64,000 nucleotides of DNA from CAVUCH01 sp963763095 (GTDB lineage Bacteria; Acidobacteriota; Vicinamibacteria; Vicinamibacterales; JAENWD01), in NCBI GenBank assembly GCA_963763095.1, contig CAVXNR010000011.1, forward strand, positions 62,001 to 126,000, in the 5' to 3' direction. The notes under the pieces were generated by a model, which saw only the letters and a program-made list of their open reading frames with translations, was not told the origin of the DNA and did no database searches. Of this stretch, positions 1-9,322 are shown one piece after another; position 1 is the stretch's first letter; each line of letters begins with the position of its first letter. The position numbers and the translations under genes are program-made.

Positions 1-1
1 C

Positions 2-1555
2 GACCTGCTCGAGGATCTCGGGCGGTCGGCGATCGAGGCCGACACGCGCGCGTTGTCGGGCTTCTCGCGGCGGCTGAACGACATCCGCCACGACGGGCTC
101 ACGCCGGTCGAGCGGATCGAGCACCCGATCGTGGCGGCTCACATCAAGGCCCGCATGTTCGAGGCCGAGGAGGTCCGCACCTGGGAGCGCAACCCCCAGC
201 TCTACGGTGACATCCTCGCCTCGAGCCTGGCGGTGCAGGCGCTGTTCGCGTATGCGCCGATCACCGAGCGGGCCCGGCGCGTGCTCTCGAAACTGCGTCA
301 GACGGGCCGACTCATCCAGGCGGCGCGCGACAACGTCAAGGACCCACCCGGCATCTTCGTGAAAGTCGGCATCGAGACGCTGAAGGGTACCCTCACGTTC
401 ATCGAGCGCGACCTCCCGCGGGCGTTCGGCGCCGTCGATGATCTCCACCTGCTCGGTGATCTGGCCGATGCCTCCACGGAGGCCGCAACGGCGATTCAGG
501 GCTACATCGACCACCTGGAACGGGAGCAGGCCCCCAAGGCCCGCGGATCCTTCCGGCTCGGGCGCCAGAAGTTCGAGCAGAAACTGAAGCTGGACGAGGG
601 GATCACCCTCGGATCCGACCGCCTGCTGGCCATCGCTCTGCGCGAACTCGGTGAGACCCAGGAGGAGTTCCGACGCATTGCGGGCCGAATGAACGGCGCG
701 GATCCGGTCGACGCGTGGCGCCGCCTCAAGTCGAATCATCCCGCGCCGGGCGAGCTCGCGAAGGCCGCGCAGCAGCAGATCACGGACCTCGCGCAGTTCG
801 TGGAGCGCCACAAGCTCGTGAGCATCCCTGACGGCGAGCCGGTGCTCGTCGCACCGTCCCCGGATTTCTACCGCTGGTCCTGGGCGAGCATGTGGACCGC
901 CGGCCCATTCGAGGCCAAGCCAACGCGGGCCTACTACTACGTCACCGACGTCGATCGCTCGTGGCCCGCCGACCGCCAGGAAGAGCACCTGCGCGATTTC
1001 AACTACCCCACGCTCTGGGCGATCTCGATGCACGAGGTCTGTCCGGGGCACTTCCTGCAGTACCAGCACCTCCGGCAGGTCGAGTCGAAGGTGCGCAAAT
1101 CCCTGTTCTTCGCGCCGGCCTCGTTCATGGAGGGCTGGGCGCATTACTGCGAGCAGATGATGATGGAGGCCGGCTTCGCCCGGGAGGATCCGACCCTCAA
1201 GCTCGGGCAGCTGCAGGAGGCCCTCATTCGTCTCGTGCGGTTCGTCGTAGGGATCCGGCTGCACGTCGAAGACCTATCCGTGGAGCAGGGCGTTCGGCTG
1301 TTCAGAGAGGAGGCCTTTCTCGAAGAGGCCAGTGCGCGACGGGAGGCGGAACGGGGCACGTTCGACCCGACGTACCTCGTGTACTCTGTAGGAAAGCTGA
1401 TGCTGCTGAAGCTGCGCAAGGACGTCAAGGCGCAGCAGGGCCCCAAGTTCACGTTGAAGTCGTTCCACGACGCACTGCTCGCGCAGGGTGCCGCTCCGTT
1501 CTGGGCCCACCGGCTGATGATGCTCGGCGCCGACGGCGGGGACGTGCTCGAGTAA
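2..1555 (+). CDS. DUF885 family protein (metallopeptidase-like), 5' partial
   Basis: A DUF885 family protein, a group with zinc-peptidase-like motifs whose physiological role is unsettled. The frame is open to the left edge, so the real N-terminus lies outside the window; the first internal start is a TTG at 53, giving 500 residues. The motif HEVCPGHFLQ (H-E-x-x-P-G-H) lies near residue 327 counted from 53, and FMEGWAHYCEQ follows about 30 residues later; these are the likely metal-binding and catalytic residues and match the family pattern. No membrane segment is visible in the part present. The gene ends 31 bases before the FmdB-like gene on the same strand. The family call is firm; substrate and location (many relatives are exported) cannot be judged without the N-terminus. 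Confidence 0.85.
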   Translation, partial: DLLEDLGRSAIEADTRALSGFSRRLNDIRHDGLTPVERIEHPIVAAHIKARMFEAEEVRTWERNPQLYGDILASSLAVQALFAYAPITERARRVLSKLRQTGRLIQAARDNVKDPPGIFVKVGIETLKGTLTFIERDLPRAFGAVDDLHLLGDLADASTEAATAIQGYIDHLEREQAPKARGSFRLGRQKFEQKLKLDEGITLGSDRLLAIALRELGETQEEFRRIAGRMNGADPVDAWRRLKSNHPAPGELAKAAQQQITDLAQFVERHKLVSIPDGEPVLVAPSPDFYRWSWASMWTAGPFEAKPTRAYYYVTDVDRSWPADRQEEHLRDFNYPTLWAISMHEVCPGHFLQYQHLRQVESKVRKSLFFAPASFMEGWAHYCEQMMMEAGFAREDPTLKLGQLQEALIRLVRFVVGIRLHVEDLSVEQGVRLFREEAFLEEASARREAERGTFDPTYLVYSVGKLMLLKLRKDVKAQQGPKFTLKSFHDALLAQGAAPFWAHRLMMLGADGGDVLE

Positions 1556-1586
1556 CGCGGCGCGACATCAGGATTCCGGAACCGCC

Positions 1587-1976
1587 ATGCCGTTGTACGA
1601 ATACCGGTGCGAAGCGTGCCAGCACGTGTTCGAAGTCATACAGAAGTTTTCGGACGCGCCCGTCGCCGTCTGCCCCGTGTGCGGACGGGGCCCGGTCGAG
1701 AAGCTGCCTTCGTCACCCGCGATCCAGTTCAAAGGGACGGGGTGGTACATCACAGACTACGCGCGCAAGGGCCAGACGGGAGAGAGCGGCACGACCGGCA
1801 GCGGCACGAATTCCGTCAAGAGCGAGAGCGGCAGCGCGGGTGAACCGGCCGGTGCGAAAGCGTCCGGCGATGCCGGAGCGGGCAATACAGAGAGCAAGAG
1901 CGACAGCAAGACCGAGAGCAAACCGGACAGCAAAACGGAGCGCAAGACCGCGGACTCGTCGTCGAAAAAGGACTGA
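1587..1976 (+). CDS. FmdB-type zinc ribbon protein
   Basis: A small zinc-ribbon protein of the FmdB family (129 aa). The start MPLYEYRCEAC is the family hallmark; zinc ligands are the CxxC pairs at residues 8/11 and 29/32. After about residue 60 the protein turns into a long Ser/Lys/Glu/Gly-rich low-complexity tail, longer than the tail of most relatives. The family is named from a formamidase regulator, but most members have no proven function; a role in binding nucleic acid or protein is inference. It follows the DUF885 gene closely and converges on galU, with only 8 bases between the two stop codons. Confidence 0.85.
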   Translation: MPLYEYRCEACQHVFEVIQKFSDAPVAVCPVCGRGPVEKLPSSPAIQFKGTGWYITDYARKGQTGESGTTGSGTNSVKSESGSAGEPAGAKASGDAGAGNTESKSDSKTESKPDSKTERKTADSSSKKD

Positions 1977-1984
1977 TGCCGCGG

Positions 1985-2884
1985 TCACTTGGTGTTGACC
2001 ACCTCCTGCACGCTGACGGATCGCAAGTACTCCGCGAACGGCCCTGACAGGTCCGGGCGCCGCAGCGCGAAGTAGACCACCGCTTTGAGGAACCCGAGCT
2101 TGTTCCCGGTGTCGTGGCGCACGCCGTTGATCTCGCACGCATAGATCGCGCGGCTCCTCAGCAGGTGACGAAGCCCGTTCGTCAGCTGGATCTCGCCGGT
2201 CCGATCCTTCGCGGTTTCCCGCAGTGACGGGAAGATGTCCGGCGTGAGGATGTAGCGGCCGATGATCGCAAGGTCGGACGGCGCCTCCTCTTTCGGCGGC
2301 TTCTCCACCAGGTCGCGCACCTTGTACACGCCGCGCGCGAGGCTCGCGGTTTCGTCGATGGCGACGACGCCGTAGCTCGACACCTCGTCGTGGGGCACCC
2401 GTTCGACGGCGAGCACGGGTCCGCCGACCTGGTTGAACACGTCGATCATCTGCTGCAGCGCCGGCGGCTCCGCATCGATCACATCGTCGCCGAGGATCAC
2501 GGCGAATGGTTCGTCTCCCACGAGCTCCTGCGTGACGAGCACCGCATGACCCAGGCCGAGCGGTTCGCCCTGGCGGACGTAGGCGAAGTTGATCAGGTTC
2601 GAGATCTTCCGGACTTCCTCCAGCTGCTCCTTCTTGCCGCGTGCCTCGAGGAAGGTCTCCAGCTCCACCGAGACATCGAAGTGATCCTCGATCGCATTCT
2701 TGCCGCGGCCGGTGACGAGGATGATGTTCGAGACACCGGAGGCGAGCGCCTCTTCGACACCGTACTGGATGATGGGTTTGTCGACGAGGGGCAGCATCTC
2801 CTTTGGCTGGGCCTTCGTGGCTGGAAGGAACCTGGTGCCCAGGCCGGCTGCCGGGAACACGGCCTTGCGGATCGCCTTCTTCAC
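1985..2884 (-). CDS. galU: UTP--glucose-1-phosphate uridylyltransferase
   Basis: GalU makes UDP-glucose from UTP and glucose-1-phosphate in the cytoplasm, for cell-surface polysaccharides and trehalose or glycogen branches. The nucleotidyltransferase signature AAGLGTRFLPATKAQPKEM is near the N-terminus, followed by DKPIIQYGVEEA, VTGRGKNAIEDHFD and GLGHAVL, all typical of GalU. I place the start at the GTG at 2884 because GAAGGAG lies just upstream and the protein then begins directly with the conserved strand; the frame stays open 16 codons further. Length 299 aa fits the family. It is convergent with the FmdB gene and divergent from serS, sharing a short intergenic region of about 72 bases that must hold both promoters. 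Confidence 0.95.
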   Translation of the reverse strand: MKKAIRKAVFPAAGLGTRFLPATKAQPKEMLPLVDKPIIQYGVEEALASGVSNIILVTGRGKNAIEDHFDVSVELETFLEARGKKEQLEEVRKISNLINFAYVRQGEPLGLGHAVLVTQELVGDEPFAVILGDDVIDAEPPALQQMIDVFNQVGGPVLAVERVPHDEVSSYGVVAIDETASLARGVYKVRDLVEKPPKEEAPSDLAIIGRYILTPDIFPSLRETAKDRTGEIQLTNGLRHLLRSRAIYACEINGVRHDTGNKLGFLKAVVYFALRRPDLSGPFAEYLRSVSVQEVVNTK

Positions 2885-2956
2885 GTGCGCTTCTCCTTCT
2901 CGGTCTGTCGGGCGGCGCCTGCCGTCAGCCATTCACCGCTAGTATAGGATCTCGAC

Positions 2957-4243
2957 ATGATCGACCCCGCCATGCTGCGCGACCACACGGATCGCGTCGA
3001 AACAGCCTTGCAAAACCGCGGCCTCGAGCCGGACGCCGCCCTCGCCGAGCTGAGTACGCTCGATGAACGCCGGCGCGCGCTCATCGTGGAAGTGGAGACG
3101 CTCAAGCGCGCGCAGAATGCATCGGGGGAGGAAGTCGCGCGGCTCAAACGACTTGGCGAGGACGCGAGCGGCGTGTTCGACGCGAACCGCCAGCGCGGGC
3201 AGCGGATCAAGGAGCTCGACGGACAGCTGCAGACGTTCGAGGAGCAGCGCAATGCGGTGCTCCTGACACTGCCGAACCTGCCGCACGAGTCCGTGCCCGT
3301 GGGCAGGGATGTGTCGCAGAATGCCGAAGTCCGCCGCGTGGGTGTTCCTCCCTCGTTCGATTTCGCGCCAAAACCCCACTGGGATCTCGGGACAGCGCTT
3401 GGCATCCTCGACTTCGAACGTGCGGCGAAGATCGCCCGCGCACGCTTTGCGTTTCTCCTCGGGGCGGGCGCGCGGCTCTCGAGAGCGCTCATCGATTTCA
3501 TGCTCGACGTGCACACGCGCGAGCACGGTTATCGCGAGGTGGAGCCGCCGTTCCTGGTGAACGGCGCATCCCTCGTCGGTACCGGGAACCTGCCGAAGTT
3601 CGAGGCGGACCTGTTCAAGATCGCCGGCGACTGGGACCTCTTTCTGGTGCCCACCGCCGAGGTGCCGCTGACGAACATGTTCCGCGGGGAGATCCTGGAC
3701 GGCCGCACGCTCCCGCTGAAGTTCACGGCCTACACGCCGTGCTTCAGGAGCGAGGCCGGGTCGTACGGCGCTGACGTGCGCGGTCTCATACGCCAGCACC
3801 AGTTCGACAAGGTGGAGCTCGTGAAGTTCACGACTCCCGACCAGTCGTACGATGAGCTCGAGGCCTTGACGGCCGACGCCGAACGGATCCTGCAGCGGCT
3901 CGGCCTGGCATATCGCACCATGCTGCTCTGCACGGGCGACATGGGGTTTGCGTCGGCAAAGACCTACGACATCGAGGTGTGGCTGCCGAGCCAGGAGACC
4001 TACCGCGAGATCTCGTCGTGCAGCAACACCGAAGCGTTCCAGGCGCGCCGCGCCAACATCAAGTTCCGCCCGGGCGGCACCGGCAAGGCGGAATTTGCGC
4101 ACACGCTGAACGGCTCCGGTCTGGCCGTCGGCCGCACCCTGATCGCGATTCTCGAGAACTACCAGCAGAAGGACGGATCGGTTGTGATCCCCGAGGCGCT
4201 GCGGCCGTACATGCGAGGGATGGAGGTCATCGAGCCACAATAA
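2957..4243 (+). CDS. serS: Seryl-tRNA synthetase
   Basis: Charges tRNA-Ser with serine. The N-terminal about 100 residues form the tRNA-binding coiled-coil arm (rich in Glu, Arg and Leu). The class II core follows: motif 2 around FRSEAGSYGADVRGL and the following RQHQFDKVE, the loop TGDMGFASAKTYDIE, the ordering residues SNTEAFQARR, and motif 3 as NGSGLAVGRTLIAILEN. At 428 aa the gene is full length and intact. The start ATG has a weak AGGAT upstream. Transcribed divergently from galU. A heptanucleotide tandem repeat begins one base after its TAA stop. Confidence 0.97.
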   Translation: MIDPAMLRDHTDRVETALQNRGLEPDAALAELSTLDERRRALIVEVETLKRAQNASGEEVARLKRLGEDASGVFDANRQRGQRIKELDGQLQTFEEQRNAVLLTLPNLPHESVPVGRDVSQNAEVRRVGVPPSFDFAPKPHWDLGTALGILDFERAAKIARARFAFLLGAGARLSRALIDFMLDVHTREHGYREVEPPFLVNGASLVGTGNLPKFEADLFKIAGDWDLFLVPTAEVPLTNMFRGEILDGRTLPLKFTAYTPCFRSEAGSYGADVRGLIRQHQFDKVELVKFTTPDQSYDELEALTADAERILQRLGLAYRTMLLCTGDMGFASAKTYDIEVWLPSQETYREISSCSNTEAFQARRANIKFRPGGTGKAEFAHTLNGSGLAVGRTLIAILENYQQKDGSVVIPEALRPYMRGMEVIEPQ

Positions 4244-4244
4244 C

Positions 4245-4286
4245 GGCTGGCGGCTGGCGGCTGGCGGCTGGCGGCTGGCGGCTGGG
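4245..4286. repeat. Heptanucleotide tandem repeat (GGCTGGC x6)
   Basis: Six consecutive copies of the 7-base unit GGCTGGC (the last ends GGG) begin immediately after the serS stop codon. A second short run of a related 7-base unit (CTGGAGC) is at about 4376-4401. Because the period is 7, the run reads through all frames and creates spurious Gly/Ala/Trp/Arg ORFs on both strands. A similar repeat is at 37011-37043. Confidence 0.9.
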
Positions 4287-4315
4287 CGGCGTGGCGCGAC
4301 GAACCGGCGATGTGG

Positions 4316-4337
4316 AGCCGGGAGTTCAGTCCCGGCT
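4316..4337. repeat. REP-like hairpin beside the heptamer repeat
   Basis: AGCCGGGA and TCCCGGCT form a perfect 8-bp stem around the 6-base loop GTTCAG. It sits between the convergent serS and ABC transporter genes. There is no T-tract, so it is not a classical intrinsic terminator, though it may block 3' exonucleases. The same AGCCGG-type stem next to heptamer repeats recurs at 36979-37002. Confidence 0.7.
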
Positions 4338-4406
4338 GGAAAGCAGCCAGTGGCCGTGACGCCGGCCGCGGCCTGTTGCCTGGAGCCTGGAGCCTGAAGC
4401 CCGCGA

Positions 4407-6386
4407 TTACGCCACCTGTCCGAACTGCAGCCGCACACACATCTCCGCGTAGAGCGCGCACGTCACCACCAGCTCCGCATGCGTGCCCTGCGCGATCACT
4501 CTGCCCCGGTCCATCACGATGATGCGGTCCGCCTCCCGCACGGTCGACAGTCGATGTGCGATCACGAACGTCGTGCGCCCGACACGGAGGCGTCGAATGG
4601 CATCGAGCACCTGCGCTTCGCTCAGCGCGTCGAGCGCTGCGGTCGGCTCGTCCAGGATCAGGATCGGCGCGCCCTTGAGAAACGCGCGCGCAATCCCCAG
4701 CCTCTGGCGTTCCCCGCCCGAGAGCCCCGCGCCGGCCTCCGCCATCTGGCTCGAGTAGCCAGCGGGCAGGTGCGTGATGAAATCCGCTGCCGCTGACGCC
4801 TGGGCCGCGGCAACCACGTCCGCATCGGTTGCATCGAGCCGTCCATAGCGGATGTTCTCCGCCATGGTGCCGGCGAACAGCAGCCCCTCCTGCAGCACGA
4901 TCCCGATCTGCTCGCGCAACGACTGCAGGCGGTAGGTGGAGGCGTCCACGCCATCGATCAGCACGCGGCCGCTGTCCGGCTCGATGAACCGGGTCAGGAG
5001 GCTGACGAGCGTCGTCTTTCCGGCCCCCGATGGCCCGACGATGGCGACCATTTCACCCGGGGCAACTGAGAACGAGACGTCGTGCAGCGTGGTCCCGGGC
5101 GCGTCGTAGCCGAAGCTCACCTGCTCGAACGTGATTCGACCAGCCACGCTGCTGCGGTGGAGAGTCGCGGTGCCGTCGCGCTCGCCCGGCAGCGACAGCG
5201 TCTGCCGCACCCGTCGCGCGCCGGCGAGTGCCTGCTGGATCGAACCGGCCGTGCTCGCGATGGCCGTCATCGGCCCATAGACGAATCCGAGATACGCCAT
5301 GACTACGAGCAGCGTGCCCGGGCGGATCGTGCCATCGAGCACGTGCATCGCGCCCACACCCATCACAGCCAGCCCACCTGAGACCGTGACGGCATTGATC
5401 AGGAACCCGTACAGCGATTCACGGGCCGTCAACCGCAGGCGTGCGTCCATGGCATCGCTTGCGGCGCCAGAGAAGCGCCGGAGCTCATGGGGCTCGCGTG
5501 CAAACCCTTTGACCAGACGGATCGTGGAGAAGCTTTCGTACAGCCGTTCGACCATGCGCGACTCGAGCTCGCGCATCCTCTCGTTCCCGCTCGACATCCG
5601 TTGGGTCTGCCGCCGCATTGCCAGGTACAGCAGCGGCGCGATGGACATGGCCACGAGCGCCAGCGTCCCGTCGAAGCTGGCGAGCACGGAGAACATCACC
5701 GCGAGCGTCAGCGCGGAGAACGCCATCGGGAACAGCCCCCTGAGGAGCAGCTGTTCGACGCACTTGGCATCGGCCTCGAGGCGGTAGACCGTGTCGCCGC
5801 GCGGCGTCCGATCGTGGTGCGCGAGCGAAAGGCTCTGGAGGTGTGAGAAGAGCCGCTCCCTGAGCGTGTAGACCATCGCCTGCCCGATGCGCGCGTGCAG
5901 CCGCGTGTGCAGCAGCAGCACGGCCTGATGGGTGAGCTGTGTGACGAGGCCGAACAGCAGGATGACGGCGAGCGCCTGCACGCGCGGGTCCGATGACACG
6001 GGGAGGAGCCATCGCCGGAGCCACACCGGGAGCGGGTCGTGTCCAACGACGGAATCGATGACAGCCTTGAGCGGCCATGGGGAGAGCGCGCGCAGCCCCA
6101 CCTCCGCGAGCGAGAGCGCCGCAAGAGCCGTGACGCCGCCGGCGTACGGACGCATCAATCCGAGGGTCCATTGGAGGGCCGACGGACGCGTTGGATGTGC
6201 GGGCCGGCCCGCTCCGGGGGGCTGGCCGGCAGGGCAGGTCTCCGCCGGATTGGGCGCAGAGCCTGCGCCAGGTGCGCGACGGATTCCGCCGCGGCATGCG
6301 CGCGAATCGAGTTGAGCGAGGGAGATGGATTCCCGCCTTGTGATAAGAGCCGTACGCGATCTCATCAATTCCGATGCCACAGACAA
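4407..6386 (-). CDS. ABC transporter, fused permease and ATP-binding subunits
   Basis: A half-size ABC exporter (type IV fold) of the MsbA/multidrug/lipid class in the inner membrane. The membrane domain covers about residues 85-385 with roughly six hydrophobic segments. The nucleotide-binding domain follows: Walker A GPSGAGKTT, Q-loop IGIVLQEG, signature LSGGERQR, Walker B ILILDEPTAALD and H-loop IAHRLST. The substrate cannot be read from sequence. The start is uncertain: the frame opens with a TTG at 6386, the first ATG is at 6365, and a start at the ATG at 6155 would remove a Pro/Ala/Gly-rich stretch of about 77 residues unusual for the family. The gene is convergent with serS and its upstream region abuts tRNA-Ser on the other strand. 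Confidence 0.9.
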   Translation of the reverse strand: MSVASELMRSRTALITRRESISLAQLDSRACRGGIRRAPGAGSAPNPAETCPAGQPPGAGRPAHPTRPSALQWTLGLMRPYAGGVTALAALSLAEVGLRALSPWPLKAVIDSVVGHDPLPVWLRRWLLPVSSDPRVQALAVILLFGLVTQLTHQAVLLLHTRLHARIGQAMVYTLRERLFSHLQSLSLAHHDRTPRGDTVYRLEADAKCVEQLLLRGLFPMAFSALTLAVMFSVLASFDGTLALVAMSIAPLLYLAMRRQTQRMSSGNERMRELESRMVERLYESFSTIRLVKGFAREPHELRRFSGAASDAMDARLRLTARESLYGFLINAVTVSGGLAVMGVGAMHVLDGTIRPGTLLVVMAYLGFVYGPMTAIASTAGSIQQALAGARRVRQTLSLPGERDGTATLHRSSVAGRITFEQVSFGYDAPGTTLHDVSFSVAPGEMVAIVGPSGAGKTTLVSLLTRFIEPDSGRVLIDGVDASTYRLQSLREQIGIVLQEGLLFAGTMAENIRYGRLDATDADVVAAAQASAAADFITHLPAGYSSQMAEAGAGLSGGERQRLGIARAFLKGAPILILDEPTAALDALSEAQVLDAIRRLRVGRTTFVIAHRLSTVREADRIIVMDRGRVIAQGTHAELVVTCALYAEMCVRLQFGQVA

Positions 6387-6536
6387 GCGGGCGGGCTCCA
6401 GAAGACATCGAGAGAATGTGGTGGGATTTTCCCGAACCTCCGACGTCCGCGTGTGCAGAGAGCGTCAATGGTTTGGCGTAGATGTCGGCAGTCCGACGCT
6501 CCTGCCTCGCTGGTACAATGGGCGGCCAGACGATGC

Positions 6537-6626
6537 GGAGGGATGGCCGAGCGGTCGATGGCGGCGGTCTTGAAAACCGTTGGACCGGAAACGGTCCCGG
6601 GGGTTCGAATCCCTCTCCCTCCGCCA
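6537..6626 (+). tRNA. tRNA-Ser (anticodon UGA)
   Basis: A complete tRNA read by eye. GGAGGGA (6537-6543) pairs with TCCCTCC (6616-6622), followed by discriminator G and an encoded CCA. The anticodon loop CTTGAAA gives anticodon TGA at 6571-6573. There is a long variable arm (GGACCGG..CCGGTCC type pairing), as expected for a class II serine tRNA, and a T-arm GGGTTCGAATCCC. It reads UCA codons, with UCG and UCU possible by wobble. The DNA after its 3' end changes character to decayed accessory genes, so the tRNA may have served as an integration site. Confidence 0.97.
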
Positions 6627-6963
6627 ATCTAAAGGACTTACCGCCCAAGCCTCTATTCCAGCAGAGACCCAGTGTCCCCGATTGTCCCAGGAATTGTCCC
6701 CGTGAGCTGGAGGTATGGGCTCGCTGAGTGGTAGGAGTCGAAGCGACAGCGTCGTGAATGGGCCGGCGGATCGGTCATCGCCTTGCGGGACCGCACCGGT
6801 AGATCATCTGCCGCCACCGCTAGGTGCCCAGCAGACGCCAAGGCGTCCCCACTCAACAGATCAGGGGACACGCGAGTTCAAACGTTCTTTCGTTTGTGGA
6901 TGAGAGTGTTTGTGGCCGGAGGTGCCGGGCGCATACTGCGCTTTTCCCGAGTTGCCTCACGCT

Positions 6964-7233
6964 ATGTGCCCCCTGCCCATTTATCAGTTATTCGTCGATG
7001 ACTCCGGTACTCGCGAGTACGACGCTGATCGCGTGTATCACCGCATGGGGGGCAAGTCCCGACACTTTGTCTATGGCGGCGTGCTCGTGGAGCAACGTGC
7101 TGCCTCGCTGCCTGGCCGCACCCCTTCAGCAGCATAAGCGGCTCACGTTCGGTGCCACCGACGTGGGAGTTAAGAGCAACTGGCTCCGAATGCCGGACGA
7201 ACGTAGGACGCGGTACCTGGACCCGACCTTCGA
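6964..7233 (+). pseudogene. DUF3800 protein fragment, frameshifted
   Basis: Remnant of a DUF3800 gene, a family often carried by mobile and defence islands and suspected to be nuclease-related. From the ATG at 6964 the frame reads PIYQLFVDDSGTREYDADR and then HFVYGGVLVE, the N-terminal family signature. Near 7130 homology moves by +1 into the next frame, which reads LTFGATDVGVKSNWLRMPDE, also typical of DUF3800. After about 7233 similarity is lost, so the C-terminal two thirds are absent. The 3' end abuts the convergent TIR gene. I regard it as a truncated pseudogene. Confidence 0.65.
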
Positions 7234-7288
7234 ATGCTCAGGATTCTGGAGCCCGATGCCCGCTTGGGCGCCTCGTTACATTGCTGTG

Positions 7289-8215
7289 TCACGGCACGGC
7301 TTCGCCGAGCAGGTGGTGAATGCGCCGTTTGCATTGTCCACCCGGATCGATGTTCGGCTGCTGCCGCAGCCAGTCAAGATAGTGCTTCAGTGCCCGTCGC
7401 ACGAGAGCGCGGTCCTCATCGGACACGTCTTGTTGCGTCCACGTGCCGATGCACACAAGCAGTTGCCAGAGCGGCTTGGTGCTCCGCCTGTCGAGGGCTT
7501 CCGTCTTCTCTCGGCGCAGGCTAGCGACAAGCTCAAGGGCCATGCCAGACTGCGGTGAGACTTGAAAGGCGATGTAGGCGACTACGCGATGGCTGGCGCT
7601 CTCGCTGCGCAAATACGGGAGCAGAGCCTCACGGGTGACTTGCCGAGAAGCATCTGCGAACGAGCGGCGGACGGCACCCGCAATCTGATCGGCGAGGTCC
7701 AGCGCTTGTGGCTGCAAGTATTCGTCGGCGTAGATCACCGCGTCCGCTAGGAATGCGGTCGGGGCTGAGGTGCTGAGCACGCCATTGTCAGACGCAACTG
7801 CGCGGTCAACCTTAGATTTGATCAGGGTGGCAACGGCGTCGGGAGTCTTCGACCGCAGATCGACGTAGGCCACTATGCCCAGCAGCCCTGGGATCTCGGT
7901 GTCATCGAAGCGGGCGGGCAGGATGTACTCGGCGGCGTCGGCGAAGGCCCGCGCCTGAGCCGCCTTGAGTTCGTGTCGCGTCCAGAGCTTGTCGGCATAC
8001 GCCCGGGAAAGGAAGATGACGCAGAATCGCGCGCGTCTACTGTAAACATCAGTCAGGTACTCATACAGGTTCTTGCCCCAGAGATCCGGCACAGCCGCTT
8101 CACCGCCGTCGTAGAAGACGCGAACGCCGTAGGCGACCAGTCGGTCGTGCACAGCCTGAACGTAACCTCGGTCTTCGCCCGCGAAGGAGAACGCGACGTC
8201 GTAGTCATAGGTCAT
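7289..8215 (-). CDS. TIR-domain protein
   Basis: The N-terminal about 135 residues are a TIR domain: YDYDVAFSFAGEDRGYVQAV forms strand A and the BB region, ARFCVIFLSRAYADKLWTRH the following strand and helix, and the Glu in WTRHEL is at the position of the catalytic glutamate of NAD-cleaving TIR enzymes. The remaining about 170 residues are helical with no domain I recognise (motifs LLPYLRSESASHRVVAYIAF, LVRRALKHYLDWLRQQ). Bacterial TIR proteins are widely used in anti-phage defence, where NAD depletion kills the infected cell; that role is inferred from domain and context (tRNA-adjacent, beside a DUF3800 remnant). ATG at 8215 is preferred to the GTG at 8227; neither has a good ribosome binding site. 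The gene is intact. Confidence 0.85.
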   Translation of the reverse strand: MTYDYDVAFSFAGEDRGYVQAVHDRLVAYGVRVFYDGGEAAVPDLWGKNLYEYLTDVYSRRARFCVIFLSRAYADKLWTRHELKAAQARAFADAAEYILPARFDDTEIPGLLGIVAYVDLRSKTPDAVATLIKSKVDRAVASDNGVLSTSAPTAFLADAVIYADEYLQPQALDLADQIAGAVRRSFADASRQVTREALLPYLRSESASHRVVAYIAFQVSPQSGMALELVASLRREKTEALDRRSTKPLWQLLVCIGTWTQQDVSDEDRALVRRALKHYLDWLRQQPNIDPGGQCKRRIHHLLGEAVP

Positions 8216-8387
8216 GCTAGGAGGCACAGTCGCAGTTTCTACTACAAACGGGCGGCTGACACCAGCCGTAAGGGATGACTGGTCGTCCAGTCTTTAACCC
8301 CGAGCTGCAGCATGTTTGCGTCGTGCTCATGTTCGAAGCGTATCGGTGTTATCGTTCACCCCACATCGACAACCCTAAGGAGCACAT

Positions 8388-9165
8388 GTGAACACTCGCG
8401 CATTGTTCGACCTGACTGGTCGAGTTGCTCTCGTCACGGGAGGCAACGGAGGAATCGGTCGCGGCATCGCAATCGGATTGGCCGAAGCAGGGGCTGCCGT
8501 CGCCGTGTTCGGGCGAAACGACAACAAGAACGGGCGGGTGCTTGACGAACTGAAGGCCATCGGCTCTCCCTCCATGGCCATGAACGTGGACGTCACCGAC
8601 CGCGACGGTCTCGAACCTGCCTTCCAGCGCGTCGAACGCGAACTGGGCGAGGTGGACATCCTCGTCAACAATGCCGGCCACGCCAACCTCAGTGGTGGCG
8701 TGTTGCTGGAGACCGCAGCGGATTGGGACCGCGTCATCGAATCACAGTTGAACGCCGTGTTCCTGCTGTCGAAACTCGTCGCGGCGGCAATGGCCGCGCG
8801 GCGGCGCGGGAAGATCATCAACGTCGGTAGCATGTACCTGGTACTTTGGTTCCGGGCTGATTCCCTCCTACAGCGCCGCAAAAGGGGCGGTGATCCAGTT
8901 GACCAAGTCGATGGCCATCGAACTTGCGACGCACAACATTCAAGTTAACGCCATTGCACCGGGTTGGATTGAAACCGACATGACAGCGCCGGTGCGCACG
9001 CCCGCGATGATCGCGATGAACGCAGAGATTCTGGCGCGGACCCCCGCGGGCCGGTGGGGACAGCCGGAAGAGATTGCCGGAACCGCGGTGTACCTGGCCT
9101 CGCACGCGTCGGACTTCGTCACCGGCGCGACCATTCGCGTGGACGGTGGCTATTCGATCAGGTGA
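8388..9165 (+). pseudogene. Short-chain dehydrogenase/reductase, single frameshift
   Basis: A classical SDR oxidoreductase (NAD(P)-dependent, Rossmann fold). The first frame gives the cofactor motif TGGNGGIGRG, DVTD, NNAG and the catalytic region up to INVGSMY. One extra base at about 8838-8842 moves the rest into the next frame, which reads YFGSGLIPSYSAAKGAVIQL (catalytic Tyr and Lys as YxxxK), then NAIAPGWIETDM and the C-terminal VDGGYSIR. Repaired, it would be about 258 aa, normal for the family and resembling gluconate or sugar dehydrogenases; substrate unknown. AAGGAG precedes the ATG at 8388. Because all motifs survive, the break is recent or an assembly indel. Confidence 0.85.
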
Positions 9166-9322
9166 GGGCACTTCCATCGCCTGATCGGCCTGGTCGTGCC
9201 AGTGCTTCTTCCGCGGGTCGTGGAGGTGTGGGGCAGGATGAGGTGTTCGCCCGTGAGCACTGGGACCCTGCGGAAGGCGTGCATTGACGCGTTATCAGGG
9301 TACAGATCCATGCATAGAAAAC

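Noticed and set aside
892..1998. Long +frame over DUF885 and FmdB genes
   Set aside because: Arg/Ala/Gly-rich shadow of two well-supported genes; no motif.
4245..4286. Short tandem repeat considered as a CRISPR array
   Set aside because: The unit is 7 bp with no spacers; CRISPR arrays have 24-40 bp repeats with unique spacers. No array was seen anywhere in the window.
5485..6648. 387-codon minus-strand frame containing EGEGFEPPGPFP
   Set aside because: It is antisense to tRNA-Ser (the G-F-E-P-P-G peptide is the classic translation of a tRNA T-arm complement) and otherwise lies out of frame over the ABC transporter gene.
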